Part shown: piece after piece, positions 15,302 through 23,847 of the stretch | Position numbering within the stretch: the stretch's first letter is position 1 | How the letters are laid out: each line of letters starts with the position of its first letter | Assembly (NCBI RefSeq): GCF_001514285.1 | Contig: NZ_KQ949027.1 | Coordinates: forward strand, 310,001 to 374,000 | DNA: 64,000 nucleotides | Direction of reading: 5' to 3' | From: Streptomyces sp. DSM 15324 | GTDB lineage: Bacteria > Actinomycetota > Actinomycetes > Streptomycetales > Streptomycetaceae | Made by a program: the position numbers and the translations under genes | Notes under the pieces: generated by a model | Told to the model about the DNA's origin: nothing | Seen by the model: only the letters and a program-made list of their open reading frames with translations | Databases searched by the model: none

Positions 15302-18280
15302 ATGGACCACCGCGTAGGACCCGGCGGCCCGCGCGTGCCGGAGCAGAGACGTCCCGGCTCCCCCGGGGAACCGGCGGCGCTCCGCTTCGACGTGCTCGGC
15401 CCGGTGCGCGCACGGCGCGGCGAGGAGCAGCTGAACACCGGGTCCCCGCAGCAGCGGGCGCTGCTGGCCGCCCTGCTGCTGCGCGAGGGCCGTACCGCGA
15501 CCGCGGGGGAGCTGATCGACGCACTCTGGGGCGAGGAGCCTCCGTCGCAGGCGCTGGCGGCGGTACGGACGTACGCCTCACGGCTGCGGAAGGTGCTGGA
15601 CCCCGGGGTCCTGGTGAGCGAGTCCGGCGGGTACGCCGTGCGCGGCCTCGGCGAGGGCGCCCTCGATCTCGCGGTCGCGCAGGACCGGGCGGCCCAGGCG
15701 GAGAGGGCGCGCGCCTCGGGCGACCTGGACCGGGCCCGTGAGCACCTCAACGCGGTGCTGGGCCTGTGGGACGGAGAGGCCCTCGCCGGGGTCCCCGGCC
15801 CCTACGCGGAGACCCAGCGGGTCCGGCTGGAGGAGTGGCGGCTGGGACTGCTGGAGACGCGGCTGGACCTGGACCTGGAGCTGGGCTGCCACGCGGAGGC
15901 GGTCTCCGAGCTGACCGCGCTGACGGCCGCGCATCCGCTGCGCGAGCGGCTGCGGGAGCTGCTGATGCTGGCGCTGTACCGCAGCGGGCGGCAGGCGGAG
16001 GCGCTGGCGGTGTACGCGGACACCCGGCGGCTGCTCGCGGAGGAGCTGGGGGTGGACCCGCGCGCGGGGCTGCGGGAGCTCCAGCGCCGCATCCTCCAGG
16101 CGGACCCGGAGCTGGCGGAGCCCTCGGCCTCGCCGGCCGAGCCGGGGGTCGTGCGGGTGCGGCCCGCGCAACTCCCGGCGACTGTGCCCGACTTCACCGG
16201 CCGGGCGTCCTTCGTGACCGAGCTGAGCGAGCTGCTGGCCGAGTCCGGGGCGGGTGAGGGCACCGGACGGGTCATGGCGGTGTCGGCGCTGGCGGGCATC
16301 GGGGGCGTCGGCAAGACGACCCTCGCCGTGCACGTGGCCCACCGGGCCCGCACCGCCTTCCCCGACGGGCAGCTCTACGTCGACCTGCAGGGCGCCGGCG
16401 CACGGGCGGCGGAGCCGGAGACCGTCCTCGGCTCCTTCCTGCGCGCCCTCGGCACGGCGGACTCCGCGATCCCGGACTCCCTGGAGGACCGCGCGGCGCT
16501 GTACCGGTCGATGCTGGACGGCCGCCGGGTCCTGGTGCTGCTCGACAACGCGAAGGACGCGGCCCAGGTACGGCCGCTGCTGCCGGGCACGGAGGGCTGC
16601 GCGGCCCTGGTCACCTCCCGGGTGCGGATGGTCGACCTGGCGGGTGCGCACCTCGTCGACCTGGACGTGATGTCCCCCGACGAGGCGCTCGCCCTGTTCA
16701 CGAGGATCGTCGGCGAGGAGCGGATGGCCTCCGAACGGGACGCCGCGCTGGACGTGGTGGCGGCCTGCGGCTTCCTGCCGCTGGCGATCCGCATCGCCGC
16801 CTCCCGCCTCGCGGCCCGCCGCACCTGGACGGTCGCGGTCCTCGCGGCCAAGCTCGCGGACGAGCGGCGGCGGCTGGACGAACTCCAGGCGGGGGACCTG
16901 GCGGTGAAGGCGACGTTCGAGCTGGGGTACGGCGCCCTGGACCCGAACCAGGCCCGGGCGTTCCGTCTGCTGGGCCTGGCGGACGGCCCGGACATCTCGC
17001 TGGCGGCGGCCGCGGCGGTGCTGAAGCTGCCGGTGGAGGAGGCGGAGGACCTGCTGGAGTCCCTCGTGGACACCTCCTTGCTGGAGTCGGCGGCTCCCGG
17101 CCGCTACCGCTACCACGACCTCGTACGCCTCTACGCGCGTGCCTGCGCGGAGCGGGACGAGCGGCCGCCGAGCGGGCGGGGCGGGGCTCTGTCGCGGTTG
17201 CTGGACTTCTACCTGGCGACGGCGAAGGGGGTCTACGCACTGGAACGGCCCGGCGACCGGGTGGTGGAGCATCTGGCGGCCGCCGAGTATCCGGGGCTGG
17301 CGTTCGAGAGCCGCCATCAGGCCCAGGACTGGCTGTACACCGAGGCCAACTGCCTGCTGGCCTGCGCCCGCCAGTCCGGTGGCGCCACGACGCTGAGGCG
17401 GGCGGTCGATCTCCTCTGGGCGAGCAAGGACCTGGCCGAGTCCGGTGCCAACGCGCGTCAGTACGAGGTGGCGGCACTGAGCCTGCGGGACGCGGCACAT
17501 AAGGCGGGGGACATCCGCGCCGAGGGCCGCGCGCGAGCCGCCCTGACCAACGCCCATCTCGTGGCGGGCCGTTTCAAGGAGGCGGACGACGAGGCCAGGC
17601 AGGCCATGGAACTCGCCGCGCGGGCCGACGACCCGCTGCCCGGCTGCTGCGCGCCGAACGACCGCGGCATCATCGCCATCTACGAGAACCGGCACGCCGA
17701 CGGCGAGCGCTATCTCCGGCAGGCGAGCGAGAACTTCCGGTCCGACGGCAACGACGTCGGCGAGGCGAGCGCGCTCTGCAATCTCTCCCGGATCCACCTG
17801 GCCACCGGCCGTACCGCCGAGGCCATCGAACTCGCCCAGCAGGGCATCGACATCTATGACCGCATGGGCCTGACGCTCCGGCTGGCCAACGGCCGCTACG
17901 CGCTGGGCATGGCCCTGACCCAGGCCGGCCGGCTGTCCGAGGCGCTGGAGCAGCTCACCGAAGCGCTGGCGCTGTTCCACGACAACCGCCAGCCTCTGTG
18001 GGAGGGCGTCACCCACTTCCGGATCGCCGAGGCCCATCTGGCGGCCCGTCGGGCCCCGCTCGCCGCGAGCCACGCGGAGCAGGCGATCGCCCTGCGGGGC
18101 ATCGGCGGGGAGTGGCGGCGCGGGACGGTTCTCACCGTCCTGGGCCGGGCGCTGTCGGCGATGGGCCAGCAGGACAGGGCCAGGGCGTGCTGGCGGGAAG
18201 CCCTCTCCATCTACGAGCGGCTGGGCTCCTCCGAGGCCGGTGAAGTGCGTTCCCTGCTGACGCCCGCGGCCGCCGTGTAG
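15302..18280 (+). CDS. afsR: AfsR, SARP-family global regulator of secondary metabolism
   Basis: The 992-residue product is almost exactly the length of S. coelicolor AfsR (993). It has an N-terminal SARP winged helix (about 26-100; GSPQQRALLAALLLREGRT), a bacterial transcriptional activation domain (about 107-252), and an NB-ARC ATPase with P-loop GIGGVGKTT near 333-341. A LVLLDNAKDA Walker B and C-terminal TPR repeats (about 700-970) follow. I chose the ATG at 15302 (MDHRVGPGGPRVPEQ) because AGGGGAG lies 6 bp upstream and the family starts near there; 15266 is an alternative. By family knowledge AfsR is phosphorylated by AfsK and activates afsS, which lies 203 bp downstream. Confidence 0.95.
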   Translation: MDHRVGPGGPRVPEQRRPGSPGEPAALRFDVLGPVRARRGEEQLNTGSPQQRALLAALLLREGRTATAGELIDALWGEEPPSQALAAVRTYASRLRKVLDPGVLVSESGGYAVRGLGEGALDLAVAQDRAAQAERARASGDLDRAREHLNAVLGLWDGEALAGVPGPYAETQRVRLEEWRLGLLETRLDLDLELGCHAEAVSELTALTAAHPLRERLRELLMLALYRSGRQAEALAVYADTRRLLAEELGVDPRAGLRELQRRILQADPELAEPSASPAEPGVVRVRPAQLPATVPDFTGRASFVTELSELLAESGAGEGTGRVMAVSALAGIGGVGKTTLAVHVAHRARTAFPDGQLYVDLQGAGARAAEPETVLGSFLRALGTADSAIPDSLEDRAALYRSMLDGRRVLVLLDNAKDAAQVRPLLPGTEGCAALVTSRVRMVDLAGAHLVDLDVMSPDEALALFTRIVGEERMASERDAALDVVAACGFLPLAIRIAASRLAARRTWTVAVLAAKLADERRRLDELQAGDLAVKATFELGYGALDPNQARAFRLLGLADGPDISLAAAAAVLKLPVEEAEDLLESLVDTSLLESAAPGRYRYHDLVRLYARACAERDERPPSGRGGALSRLLDFYLATAKGVYALERPGDRVVEHLAAAEYPGLAFESRHQAQDWLYTEANCLLACARQSGGATTLRRAVDLLWASKDLAESGANARQYEVAALSLRDAAHKAGDIRAEGRARAALTNAHLVAGRFKEADDEARQAMELAARADDPLPGCCAPNDRGIIAIYENRHADGERYLRQASENFRSDGNDVGEASALCNLSRIHLATGRTAEAIELAQQGIDIYDRMGLTLRLANGRYALGMALTQAGRLSEALEQLTEALALFHDNRQPLWEGVTHFRIAEAHLAARRAPLAASHAEQAIALRGIGGEWRRGTVLTVLGRALSAMGQQDRARACWREALSIYERLGSSEAGEVRSLLTPAAAV

Positions 18281-18292
18281 CGATCCGGGGGC

Positions 18293-18310
18293 GTTCATCG
18301 TTCGTTTATC
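18293..18310 (+). promoter_or_regulatory. SARP-type direct repeat upstream of afsS (candidate AfsR box)
   Basis: The heptamers GTTCATC (18293-18299) and GTTTATC (18304-18310) are in direct repeat with an 11-bp period, the spacing used by SARP activators. A possible -10 element (CAGTGT, 18320-18325) begins 9 bp after the second repeat. AfsR is known to activate afsS in S. coelicolor; assignment here rests on pattern and position. Confidence 0.6.
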
Positions 18311-18483
18311 GCGGCTCGGCAGTGTGTGCACCGTCGATTCGTCGCGCCGGGGGGCGGACGGTTCGTCGCGAGGCCGCCCCCTTAGGGTGAGCGGCCGAAC
18401 GTTGCCCGCCCGGTAGCACTCGGGGGAGTCGCCGGGGGGCCGCGCCCATCCTTGTGAGCTGAGATTCTGCCGGAGTTGACAAC

Positions 18484-18675
18484 ATGAGCCAGGCCGCAGA
18501 GAACGACGACGTCATCAAGCCGCTGGACAACCACGCCTCCGTCGTCGAGGAGGGTGTCCTCGCCAAGGCCGCGCGGAAGGAGACGTCCGAGGAGAAGATC
18601 ACCACCCTCGACAACCACGCGTCGGGCGGGACGGCGAAGCTCCTCGACAACCACGCTTCGGACGAGACGGCCTGA
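18484..18675 (+). CDS. afsS: AfsS (AfsR2), small repeat protein activating antibiotic production
   Basis: The 63-residue protein has the length of S. coelicolor AfsS and lies directly downstream of afsR, as there. It carries the hallmark repeat LDNHAS three times, at residues 14-19, 42-47 and 54-59. A GGAG ribosome site precedes the ATG. AfsS has no enzymatic motif; in S. coelicolor, over-expression raises antibiotic synthesis, by an unclear mechanism. Transcription should depend on AfsR through the repeat near 18293-18310. A strong bidirectional hairpin follows at 18700-18734. Confidence 0.92.
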   Translation: MSQAAENDDVIKPLDNHASVVEEGVLAKAARKETSEEKITTLDNHASGGTAKLLDNHASDETA

Positions 18676-18699
18676 CGAAGGCCCGATCCGACGGGGATC

Positions 18700-18734
18700 G
18701 GCCGCGGTGGCGCGGAGGGGGCGCCACCGCGGCC
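18700..18734. terminator. Bidirectional hairpin between afsS and the FadD3-type ligase gene
   Basis: A perfect 14-bp stem (18700-18713 and 18721-18734, 7-nt GGAGGGG loop) lies between two convergent genes. It is G/C-rich without a T tract, as usual in Streptomyces. Confidence 0.8.
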
Positions 18735-18767
18735 GACGTGTGTCCCGCGCCGTGCTCTTTTCGGGGT

Positions 18768-20357
18768 TCACACCCGGCCCCGCAACTCTCCTTTCACGAC
18801 CTTCCCGCTCGCGTTCCTCGGCAGCTCCCCCACGAACTCCACCGTCCTCGGCACCTTGTAGTTGGCCATCTCGCGGCGGGCCCAGGCGATGAGGTCGTCG
18901 GCGGTGAGGTGGGCGCCGGGGCGGCGGACGACGTAGGCCCTGCCGACCTCGCCGAGGCGGGGGTCCGGGACGCCGATGACGGCCACGTCCGTCACGTCCG
19001 GGTGCAGGCCGAGGAGTTGCTCTATCTCCGCCGGGTAGGCGTTGAAGCCGCCCACGATGAACATGTCCTTCAGCCGGTCGGTGATGCGCAGGTTGCCCGC
19101 CGGGTCCAGGACGCCGATGTCGCCCGTGCGCAGCCAGCCGTCGGGGGTCAGCACCTCCCGTGTGGCCGCCTCGTCCTCGTAGTAGCCGCGCATGACGTTG
19201 AAGCCCCGGACCAGGACCTCCCCGGGCCGGCCGGGGGGCGCCTCCACCCGGACCTCGGTGCCGGGGATCGCGCGGCCCGAGGTCGAGGCGATCACCGTGG
19301 GGTCGTCGCCGCGGCGGCACATCGTCACGATGCCGCTCGCCTCCGAGAGGCCGTACGCCGTGAGGACCGTCCCGACGCCCAGCTCGCCCCGCAGCCGTTC
19401 GACGAGCTGGAGGGGCACCACCGCCGCACCCGTCACCACCAGCCGCAACGCGGACAGGTCGTAGGTGTCCCTGGACGCGTGGTCCAGCAGGGACTGGTGG
19501 AGCGTGGGCGGGCCGGGCAGCACCGAGACCCGCTCCGCGGCCAGGTTCGCGAGGACCGTGTCCACGTTGAAGACCGGCTGCGGGATCATCGTCGCGCCCC
19601 GCATCAGAGAGGCGATCACGCCCGCCTTGTAGCCGAAGGTGTGGAAGAAGGGGTTGACGATGAGGTAGCGGTCGCCGTGGCGCAGACCGGCCAGATCGCT
19701 CCACACCTCGTACGCCCGCAGGGTCTGCGCGTGCGTGATCACCGCGCCCTTGGGGCGGCCCGTCGTGCCCGAGGTGAAGACGAGGTCCGAGGGCCGGTCC
19801 CCGCGCACCGAGTCCGCCCGGGTCCGCACCTCCCCCGCGCCCACGCCCTCCCCGCTCGCCAGGAAGTCCTTCCAGGTGCGGAAGTCGGCGGGTGCGTCGT
19901 CGGAGAGGACGACCACCTGTTCGAGGGCGGGGAGTCCGGGCAGGGGCCCGCGACCGCCCGAAGGACCTTCCCGCGCCGCCCGGCGCAGCGAGGCCACGTA
20001 CGAGGTCCCGAGGAAGGTCCCCGTCACGAACAGCAGCCGGGCGCCGCTGCGGCGCAGCACGTCCGCCGCCTCCATGCCCTTGAACCGGGTGTTGAGCGGC
20101 ACCAGCACCGCGCCCGCCGTGACCGCGCCCAGCGCCGCGACCATCCAGTCCAGGGAGTTGGGGGCCCAGATGCCGACCCGGTCGCCCGCCCGCACCCCGT
20201 TCGCCAGACAGGCCGCCGCCGCGCGCTCCACGCGGGCGCCGAGTTCGCCGTACGTGATCCGGGTCCGGCCCTCGACCACCGCCTCGGTGTCCGCGTACCT
20301 CTCGGCCGAGCGGCGCACCAGTTCGGGGATCGTCCCCCACTCCACGTCACCGCGCAT
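18768..20357 (-). CDS. FadD3-family acyl-CoA ligase
   Basis: The 529-residue ANL-superfamily enzyme starts at the ATG at 20357, with GGGGAGG 6 bp upstream. The AMP-binding motif is TSGTTGRPKG (195-204). Further motifs are FFHTFGYKAGV, VLTAYGLSEASGIVTMC, WLRTGDIG, LRITDRLKDMFIVGGFNAYPAEIEQ and a C-terminal NASGKVVK with the catalytic lysine. Several of these closely match mycobacterial FadD3, which activates the indane-propionate left after steroid A/B-ring cleavage. Related ligases act on other cyclic acids, so the substrate is open. The gene is divergent from the lipid-transfer protein operon, and palindromes lie 18 bp upstream (its own) and 45 bp upstream. Confidence 0.88.
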   Translation of the reverse strand: MRGDVEWGTIPELVRRSAERYADTEAVVEGRTRITYGELGARVERAAAACLANGVRAGDRVGIWAPNSLDWMVAALGAVTAGAVLVPLNTRFKGMEAADVLRRSGARLLFVTGTFLGTSYVASLRRAAREGPSGGRGPLPGLPALEQVVVLSDDAPADFRTWKDFLASGEGVGAGEVRTRADSVRGDRPSDLVFTSGTTGRPKGAVITHAQTLRAYEVWSDLAGLRHGDRYLIVNPFFHTFGYKAGVIASLMRGATMIPQPVFNVDTVLANLAAERVSVLPGPPTLHQSLLDHASRDTYDLSALRLVVTGAAVVPLQLVERLRGELGVGTVLTAYGLSEASGIVTMCRRGDDPTVIASTSGRAIPGTEVRVEAPPGRPGEVLVRGFNVMRGYYEDEAATREVLTPDGWLRTGDIGVLDPAGNLRITDRLKDMFIVGGFNAYPAEIEQLLGLHPDVTDVAVIGVPDPRLGEVGRAYVVRRPGAHLTADDLIAWARREMANYKVPRTVEFVGELPRNASGKVVKGELRGRV

Positions 20358-20375
20358 GACCGGCCTCCCCAGTAG

Positions 20376-20390
20376 CTGACTACCCGTCAG
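20376..20390 (-). promoter_or_regulatory. Regulon palindrome CTGAC-N5-GTCAG, site 4
   Basis: CTGACTACCCGTCAG lies 18 bp upstream of the FadD3-type ligase gene. With site 5 it fills the 104-bp divergent promoter region. Confidence 0.78.
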
Positions 20391-20402
20391 ATTAGCGGTA
20401 AC

Positions 20403-20417
20403 CTGACGGCCTGTCAG
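20403..20417 (+). promoter_or_regulatory. Regulon palindrome CTGAC-N5-GTCAG, site 5
   Basis: CTGACGGCCTGTCAG lies 44 bp upstream of the lipid-transfer protein start. Its centre is 27 bp from that of site 4, so each divergent promoter has its own copy. Confidence 0.78.
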
Positions 20418-20461
20418 CCGCGCTGACACCCAGTTGCCTGCCTTGCGGAGGTGCGTGCAGC

Positions 20462-21607
20462 GTGACCCTCAAGGACGCCACCGCGATCGTCGGCATCGGC
20501 CAGACGCGGTTCGCCAAGCACCTCCCCGAGAGCGAGAGGACCCTCGCCTGCCGTGCCGTCCTCGCCGCGCTCGACGACGCCGGGATCGCCCCGGACGAGG
20601 TCGACGCGCTCGCCTCCTACACGATGGAGGAGACCGACGAGGTCGAGCTGGCCAAGGCCGTCGGGTTCGGTGACCTGACCTTCTTCAGCAAGGTCGGCTT
20701 CGGGGGCGGCGGTTCGTGCGCGACCGTCGCGCATCTGGCCGCCGCCATCGCCTCCGGCCAGGCCACGGTCGGCGTCGCCTGGCGCTCCCGCAAGCGCGGC
20801 AGCGGCCCCCGCCCCTGGACCAACACCGCCGTCCAGCTTCCCACCCCGGCCCAGTGGACCCGCCCCTACGGCCTGCTGCGCCCGGCCGACGAGATAGCCA
20901 TGCTGGCCCGCCGCTACATGCACGAGTACGGCGCGACCCGGGACCACCTCTTCAATGTGGCCCTCGCCTGCCGCAACCGGGCCAACCAGAACCCCGCCGC
21001 GATCATGTACGACCGCCCCCTCACCCGCGAGATGTACATGACCGCCCGCTGGATCAGCGAGCCCCTGTGCCTGTACGACAACTGCCTGGAGACGGACGGG
21101 GCGCTGGCCTGCGTACTCGTCGGCCGGGAACGGGCGCGGGACTGCCGGCAGCGGCCGGTGTACGTCCACTCCGCCGCCCAGGGCCTGCCCGCCCAGCACC
21201 ACGGCATGGTCAACTACTGGAACGACGACCCGCTCACCGGTCCCGCGTGGACGGCGGCCCGCCACCTCTGGAAGCACTCCGACGTCACCCCCGCCGACGT
21301 CGACGTGGCCCAGATCTACGACGCGTTCACGGCCCTGGTCCCCCTCTCCCTGGAGGGCTACGGCTTCTGCGGCCGGGGCGAGGGCGGCGCGTTCACCGAG
21401 GGCGGCGCCCTGGAGATCGGCGGCCGGCTGCCCCTGAACACCGGCGGGGGCGGGCTCAGCGAGGCGTACGTGCACGGCTTCAACCTCATCAACGAGGGCG
21501 TACGGCAGCTGCGCGGCACCAGCACGGCCCAGGTCCCCGACGCCGCGACCTGCCTGGTCACGGCGGGCGAGGGGGTCCCCACCTCCGCCCTCCTCCTGAG
21601 GAGCTGA
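20462..21607 (+). CDS. Lipid-transfer protein/thiolase-fold enzyme (Ltp-type, possible retro-aldolase)
   Basis: The 381-residue thiolase-fold protein begins AIVGIGQTRFAKHLPES, has GFGGGGSCATVAH with C86 at the usual nucleophile region, and carries VDVAQIYDAFTAL and GFCGRGEGGAF. It ends with LPLNTGGGGLSEAYVHG and EGVRQLRG. This is the SCP-x/Ltp family. Members that pair with a DUF35 protein, such as steroid Ltp2-ChsH2, cleave beta-hydroxyacyl-CoAs by retro-aldol chemistry rather than by CoA thiolysis. The next gene is exactly such a DUF35 protein, 7 bp away. A canonical-looking cysteine leaves thiolase activity possible. Confidence 0.88.
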   Translation: MTLKDATAIVGIGQTRFAKHLPESERTLACRAVLAALDDAGIAPDEVDALASYTMEETDEVELAKAVGFGDLTFFSKVGFGGGGSCATVAHLAAAIASGQATVGVAWRSRKRGSGPRPWTNTAVQLPTPAQWTRPYGLLRPADEIAMLARRYMHEYGATRDHLFNVALACRNRANQNPAAIMYDRPLTREMYMTARWISEPLCLYDNCLETDGALACVLVGRERARDCRQRPVYVHSAAQGLPAQHHGMVNYWNDDPLTGPAWTAARHLWKHSDVTPADVDVAQIYDAFTALVPLSLEGYGFCGRGEGGAFTEGGALEIGGRLPLNTGGGGLSEAYVHGFNLINEGVRQLRGTSTAQVPDAATCLVTAGEGVPTSALLLRS

Positions 21608-21614
21608 CCACCCC

Positions 21615-22037
21615 ATGCCTCTGCTGACCCCGGTCACCGACCCCGACGGCGCCCCCTTCTGGCAGTACGCCGCACAGGGCGAACTGCGCGTCCAGACCTG
21701 CGCCGACTGCGCCGAGCCCCGCTTCCCGCCCCGCCCCTGCTGCCCGCACTGCCAGTCCTTCGCGTGCGAGTGGCGGCCGATGTCCGGGCGGGGCCGTATC
21801 TGGTCGTACGTCGTCCCGCACCCGCCGCTGCTCCCCGAGTACGCGGCGCAGGCCCCGTACAACGTGATCCTCGTCGAACTCGCCGACGCGCCCCGGATCC
21901 GCCTGGTCGGCAACCTGGTCCGCGCGGCCGGAGCCCCTCTCGACTCCCTCTCCCCCGACCGGGTCCGGATCGGCGCCCGGGTGCAGGCGGTCTTCACCGC
22001 CGAGGGGCTCGTGCAGTGGGTCCTGGAGCGGCCGTGA
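21615..22037 (+). CDS. DUF35 zinc-ribbon/OB-fold protein, partner of the Ltp-type enzyme
   Basis: The 140-residue protein has a rubredoxin-like ribbon, CADCAEPRFPPRPCCPHC, followed by an OB fold (GRGRIWSYVVPHPPLLPEY and NVILVELADAPRIRLVGNL). DUF35 proteins bind acyl-CoA and form complexes with thiolase-like proteins, as ChsH2 does with Ltp2 in steroid side-chain degradation. Its stop overlaps the GTG of the enoyl-CoA hydratase gene by 4 bp. The order Ltp-DUF35-hydratase in one operon supports hydration of an alpha,beta-unsaturated acyl-CoA followed by retro-aldol cleavage. Confidence 0.9.
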   Translation: MPLLTPVTDPDGAPFWQYAAQGELRVQTCADCAEPRFPPRPCCPHCQSFACEWRPMSGRGRIWSYVVPHPPLLPEYAAQAPYNVILVELADAPRIRLVGNLVRAAGAPLDSLSPDRVRIGARVQAVFTAEGLVQWVLERP

Positions 22038-22807
22038 GCGTGCGCCTGGAGGTGACCGAGAAGACCGGGGTCGCCGTCGTCACCCTCGACCGCCCGCACA
22101 GGCTGAACGCCATCGACCTGGACACCGCCCGGCGGCTCGCGCAGGTGTGGCGGGACCTGCGCTTCGACGACTCCGTCCGCGCCGTGGTCCTCACGGGGGC
22201 GGGGGTCCGGGCCTTCAGCACCGGCCTCGACCGGGACGCCGTCGTCCCGCAGCCCGCCTCCCCCTACATGCAGGACGACCCTCTCCTCACCATCGGCCCC
22301 AAGGCGAACGACCTCTGGAAGCCGGTGATCGCCGCCGTGGAGGGCATGGCCTGCGGGGGCGCCTTCTACCTCCTGGGCGAGTGCGAGTTCATCGTGGCCG
22401 GGGCGGACGCCGTCTTCTTCGACCCGCACACCACGTACGGCATGGTCAGCGCGTACGAGTCGGTGCTGATGGCGGGGCGGATGCCGTACGGCGAGGCCGC
22501 CCGCATGATGCTGATGGGCACCGCCGAACGGCTCTCCGCGCAGCGGGCCCACGCCGTCGGCCTGGTCTCCGAACTCACCGCCCCCGGCGAGGCACTGGGG
22601 GCCGCCACCGCCTGCGCCACGGTCATCGCCGCCCACCCGACCACCGGCGTCCAGGGCACGGTACGGGCCCTGTGGTCGGCTTCGGAGGCGTCCCGCGCGG
22701 CGGGCTGGTCCCAGGCGCCCCATCTCATCGCGCTCGGCAACCTGCCGGGTGAGGAGCAGGCGGAGTTGTTCGGGGGGCGGTCGGGAGCGCGGCCCCGGGT
22801 CCGCTGA
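22034..22807 (+). CDS. Enoyl-CoA hydratase/isomerase family protein
   Basis: The 257-residue crotonase-fold enzyme starts at the GTG at 22034. The CoA-binding region reads LDRPHRLNAIDLDT, the first oxyanion loop GAGVRAFSTGLDRD, the second VEGMACGGAFYLLGECEFIVA, and the catalytic region FDPHTTYGMVSAYESVLMAG. The hydratase glutamate position is not canonical (MACGGAFYLLGE), so hydration of a hindered substrate or another crotonase reaction is possible. Third gene of the Ltp-DUF35 operon. Confidence 0.88.
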   Translation: MSVRLEVTEKTGVAVVTLDRPHRLNAIDLDTARRLAQVWRDLRFDDSVRAVVLTGAGVRAFSTGLDRDAVVPQPASPYMQDDPLLTIGPKANDLWKPVIAAVEGMACGGAFYLLGECEFIVAGADAVFFDPHTTYGMVSAYESVLMAGRMPYGEAARMMLMGTAERLSAQRAHAVGLVSELTAPGEALGAATACATVIAAHPTTGVQGTVRALWSASEASRAAGWSQAPHLIALGNLPGEEQAELFGGRSGARPRVR

Positions 22808-22837
22808 CCCACGGAGAAAGCCATGCATGCCGACCGC

Positions 22838-22880
22838 GCTTATATATACTGGATGTTAGCCTTGAATAAAGGAGTCCAGT
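22838..22880 (+). promoter_or_regulatory. A/T-rich promoter and dyad upstream of vapB
   Basis: An unusually A/T-rich stretch for this genome (TTATATATACTGGATG) precedes the antitoxin gene. ACTGGA near 22848 and TCCAGT just before the ATG form an inverted repeat that spans the ribosome site (AAAGGAG). This fits antitoxin autoregulation. Confidence 0.5.
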
Positions 22881-23102
22881 ATGAGTGTGACGACGATCGA
22901 TCTTGATGACGACGCCCTCGAGAAGGCCATGCGTGTCGCCGGTGGCGGCACCAAGAAGGACGTGGTCAATGCCGCCCTCCGCGAGTACGCCGAACGCCAC
23001 GAGCGGGCCGCACTCGTGGCCAAGCACTTCCGCGCCGCACAGCAGTGGGACTACGACGGCTGGCAGCGACGCCGCGCCGAGGACAAGCAGGACGGCGCGT
23101 GA
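22881..23102 (+). CDS. vapB: VapB-type antitoxin (ribbon-helix-helix)
   Basis: The 73-residue protein begins SVTTIDLDDDALEKAMRVAG, then GTKKDVVNAALREYAE, which is the ribbon-helix-helix pattern of type II antitoxins that precede PIN toxins. A C-terminal charged tail (QRRRAEDKQDGA) would wrap the toxin. It overlaps the toxin gene by 4 bp (GTGA). Its promoter is markedly A/T-rich, consistent with horizontal entry. Confidence 0.88.
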   Translation: MSVTTIDLDDDALEKAMRVAGGGTKKDVVNAALREYAERHERAALVAKHFRAAQQWDYDGWQRRRAEDKQDGA

Positions 23103-23518
23103 TCCACTACTTGCTCGACTCCTCGGGCCTGTGGCGCCTGCTGCGTGAGGAGCCGTTGCGGGACGCGTGGCTGGAGACCACCACCCTGCGGGCCATCGGC
23201 TCCTGCGCCGCCCAGAGGGCCGAGTTCCGGCGCTCGGCCCGCAACGTGACGGAGTACGAGGCCATGGGGCAGATGTTCACCGATCTCTACCCTGACGTGC
23301 CACTGCCGAAGAGGCTGTGGGACTGGGTCGACGCCGCCCAGTACACGCTCGCCGAGGGAGGAGCCCTTGGCGCCGCAGGTCCACTCGACCTGATGATCTG
23401 CGCGACAGCCGCGCACCACGGCCTGGTCGTACTCCATGACGACGCCGATTTCGTCACGGTCGCACGGTTTCTGCCCGATGTCGCGGAGCGGAACGTACGC
23501 AGCGTTCCAGACCTCTGA
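23099..23518 (+). CDS. vapC: VapC toxin, PIN-domain ribonuclease
   Basis: The 139-residue PIN domain starts at the GTG at 23099. The acidic residues sit in HYLLDSSGLWRLLRE (D7), VTEYEAMGQ (E50 region) and GPLDLMICATAAHHGLVVLHDDADF (D98 and the final DxD). PIN toxins cleave tRNA or rRNA when freed from VapB. The pair is a complete type II toxin-antitoxin unit placed just after the enoyl-CoA hydratase gene, at the left edge of the accessory patchwork. Confidence 0.9.
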   Translation: MIHYLLDSSGLWRLLREEPLRDAWLETTTLRAIGSCAAQRAEFRRSARNVTEYEAMGQMFTDLYPDVPLPKRLWDWVDAAQYTLAEGGALGAAGPLDLMICATAAHHGLVVLHDDADFVTVARFLPDVAERNVRSVPDL

Positions 23519-23609
23519 AGCGGAGGCGCCTGTCGGGGCAGGGGCTCAGCCCCCGTCCGTCCAGTCCTTCTCGCAGTGCACCGCGGCCATGACCTGCCTC
23601 CAGGCGGCC

Positions 23610-23680
23610 CAGCAGGCCGCACGGAGGCGGTCACCGACCGGCATTCCCGGCAGCGGCCGGGCGCCGGGGCGCGGAAGCCC
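23610..23680 (-). pseudogene. Remnant of a small zinc-finger protein, copy A
   Basis: On the minus strand this stretch reads FRAPAPGRCRECRS, the tail of a Cys-rich finger, without the first CxxC pair. It is clearly related in DNA to the stretch at 24982-25062, which keeps CDGCERAFRAPDPGHCRECRS. Both are fragments with no convincing start. Confidence 0.45.
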
Positions 23681-23684
23681 TCCC

Positions 23685-23815
23685 GAGAAGCGCGAGCGCG
23701 TCGACGCCATCAAGGCGGAGATGGTCGACGCCGAGCGGGGCCATGAACTGGCCGCCCTCCGCAAGGCGCAAGGCTTCACCCAGGTGCAGGATAGTGCCGC
23801 CGCATGGGAATCGCG
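23685..23815 (+). pseudogene. Fragment of an XRE-type antitoxin/regulator gene
   Basis: The plus strand reads ERVDAIKAEMVDAERGHELAALRKAQGFTQVQ, the start of a helix-turn-helix of the kind found in HigA-like antitoxins. After 23789 the frame slips (AAAMGIA continues in another frame) and homology ends near 23811. No toxin gene accompanies it. Confidence 0.5.
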
Positions 23816-23847
23816 TGCCTCGCGGGATGTGGGTGGCGCTTCATCCG

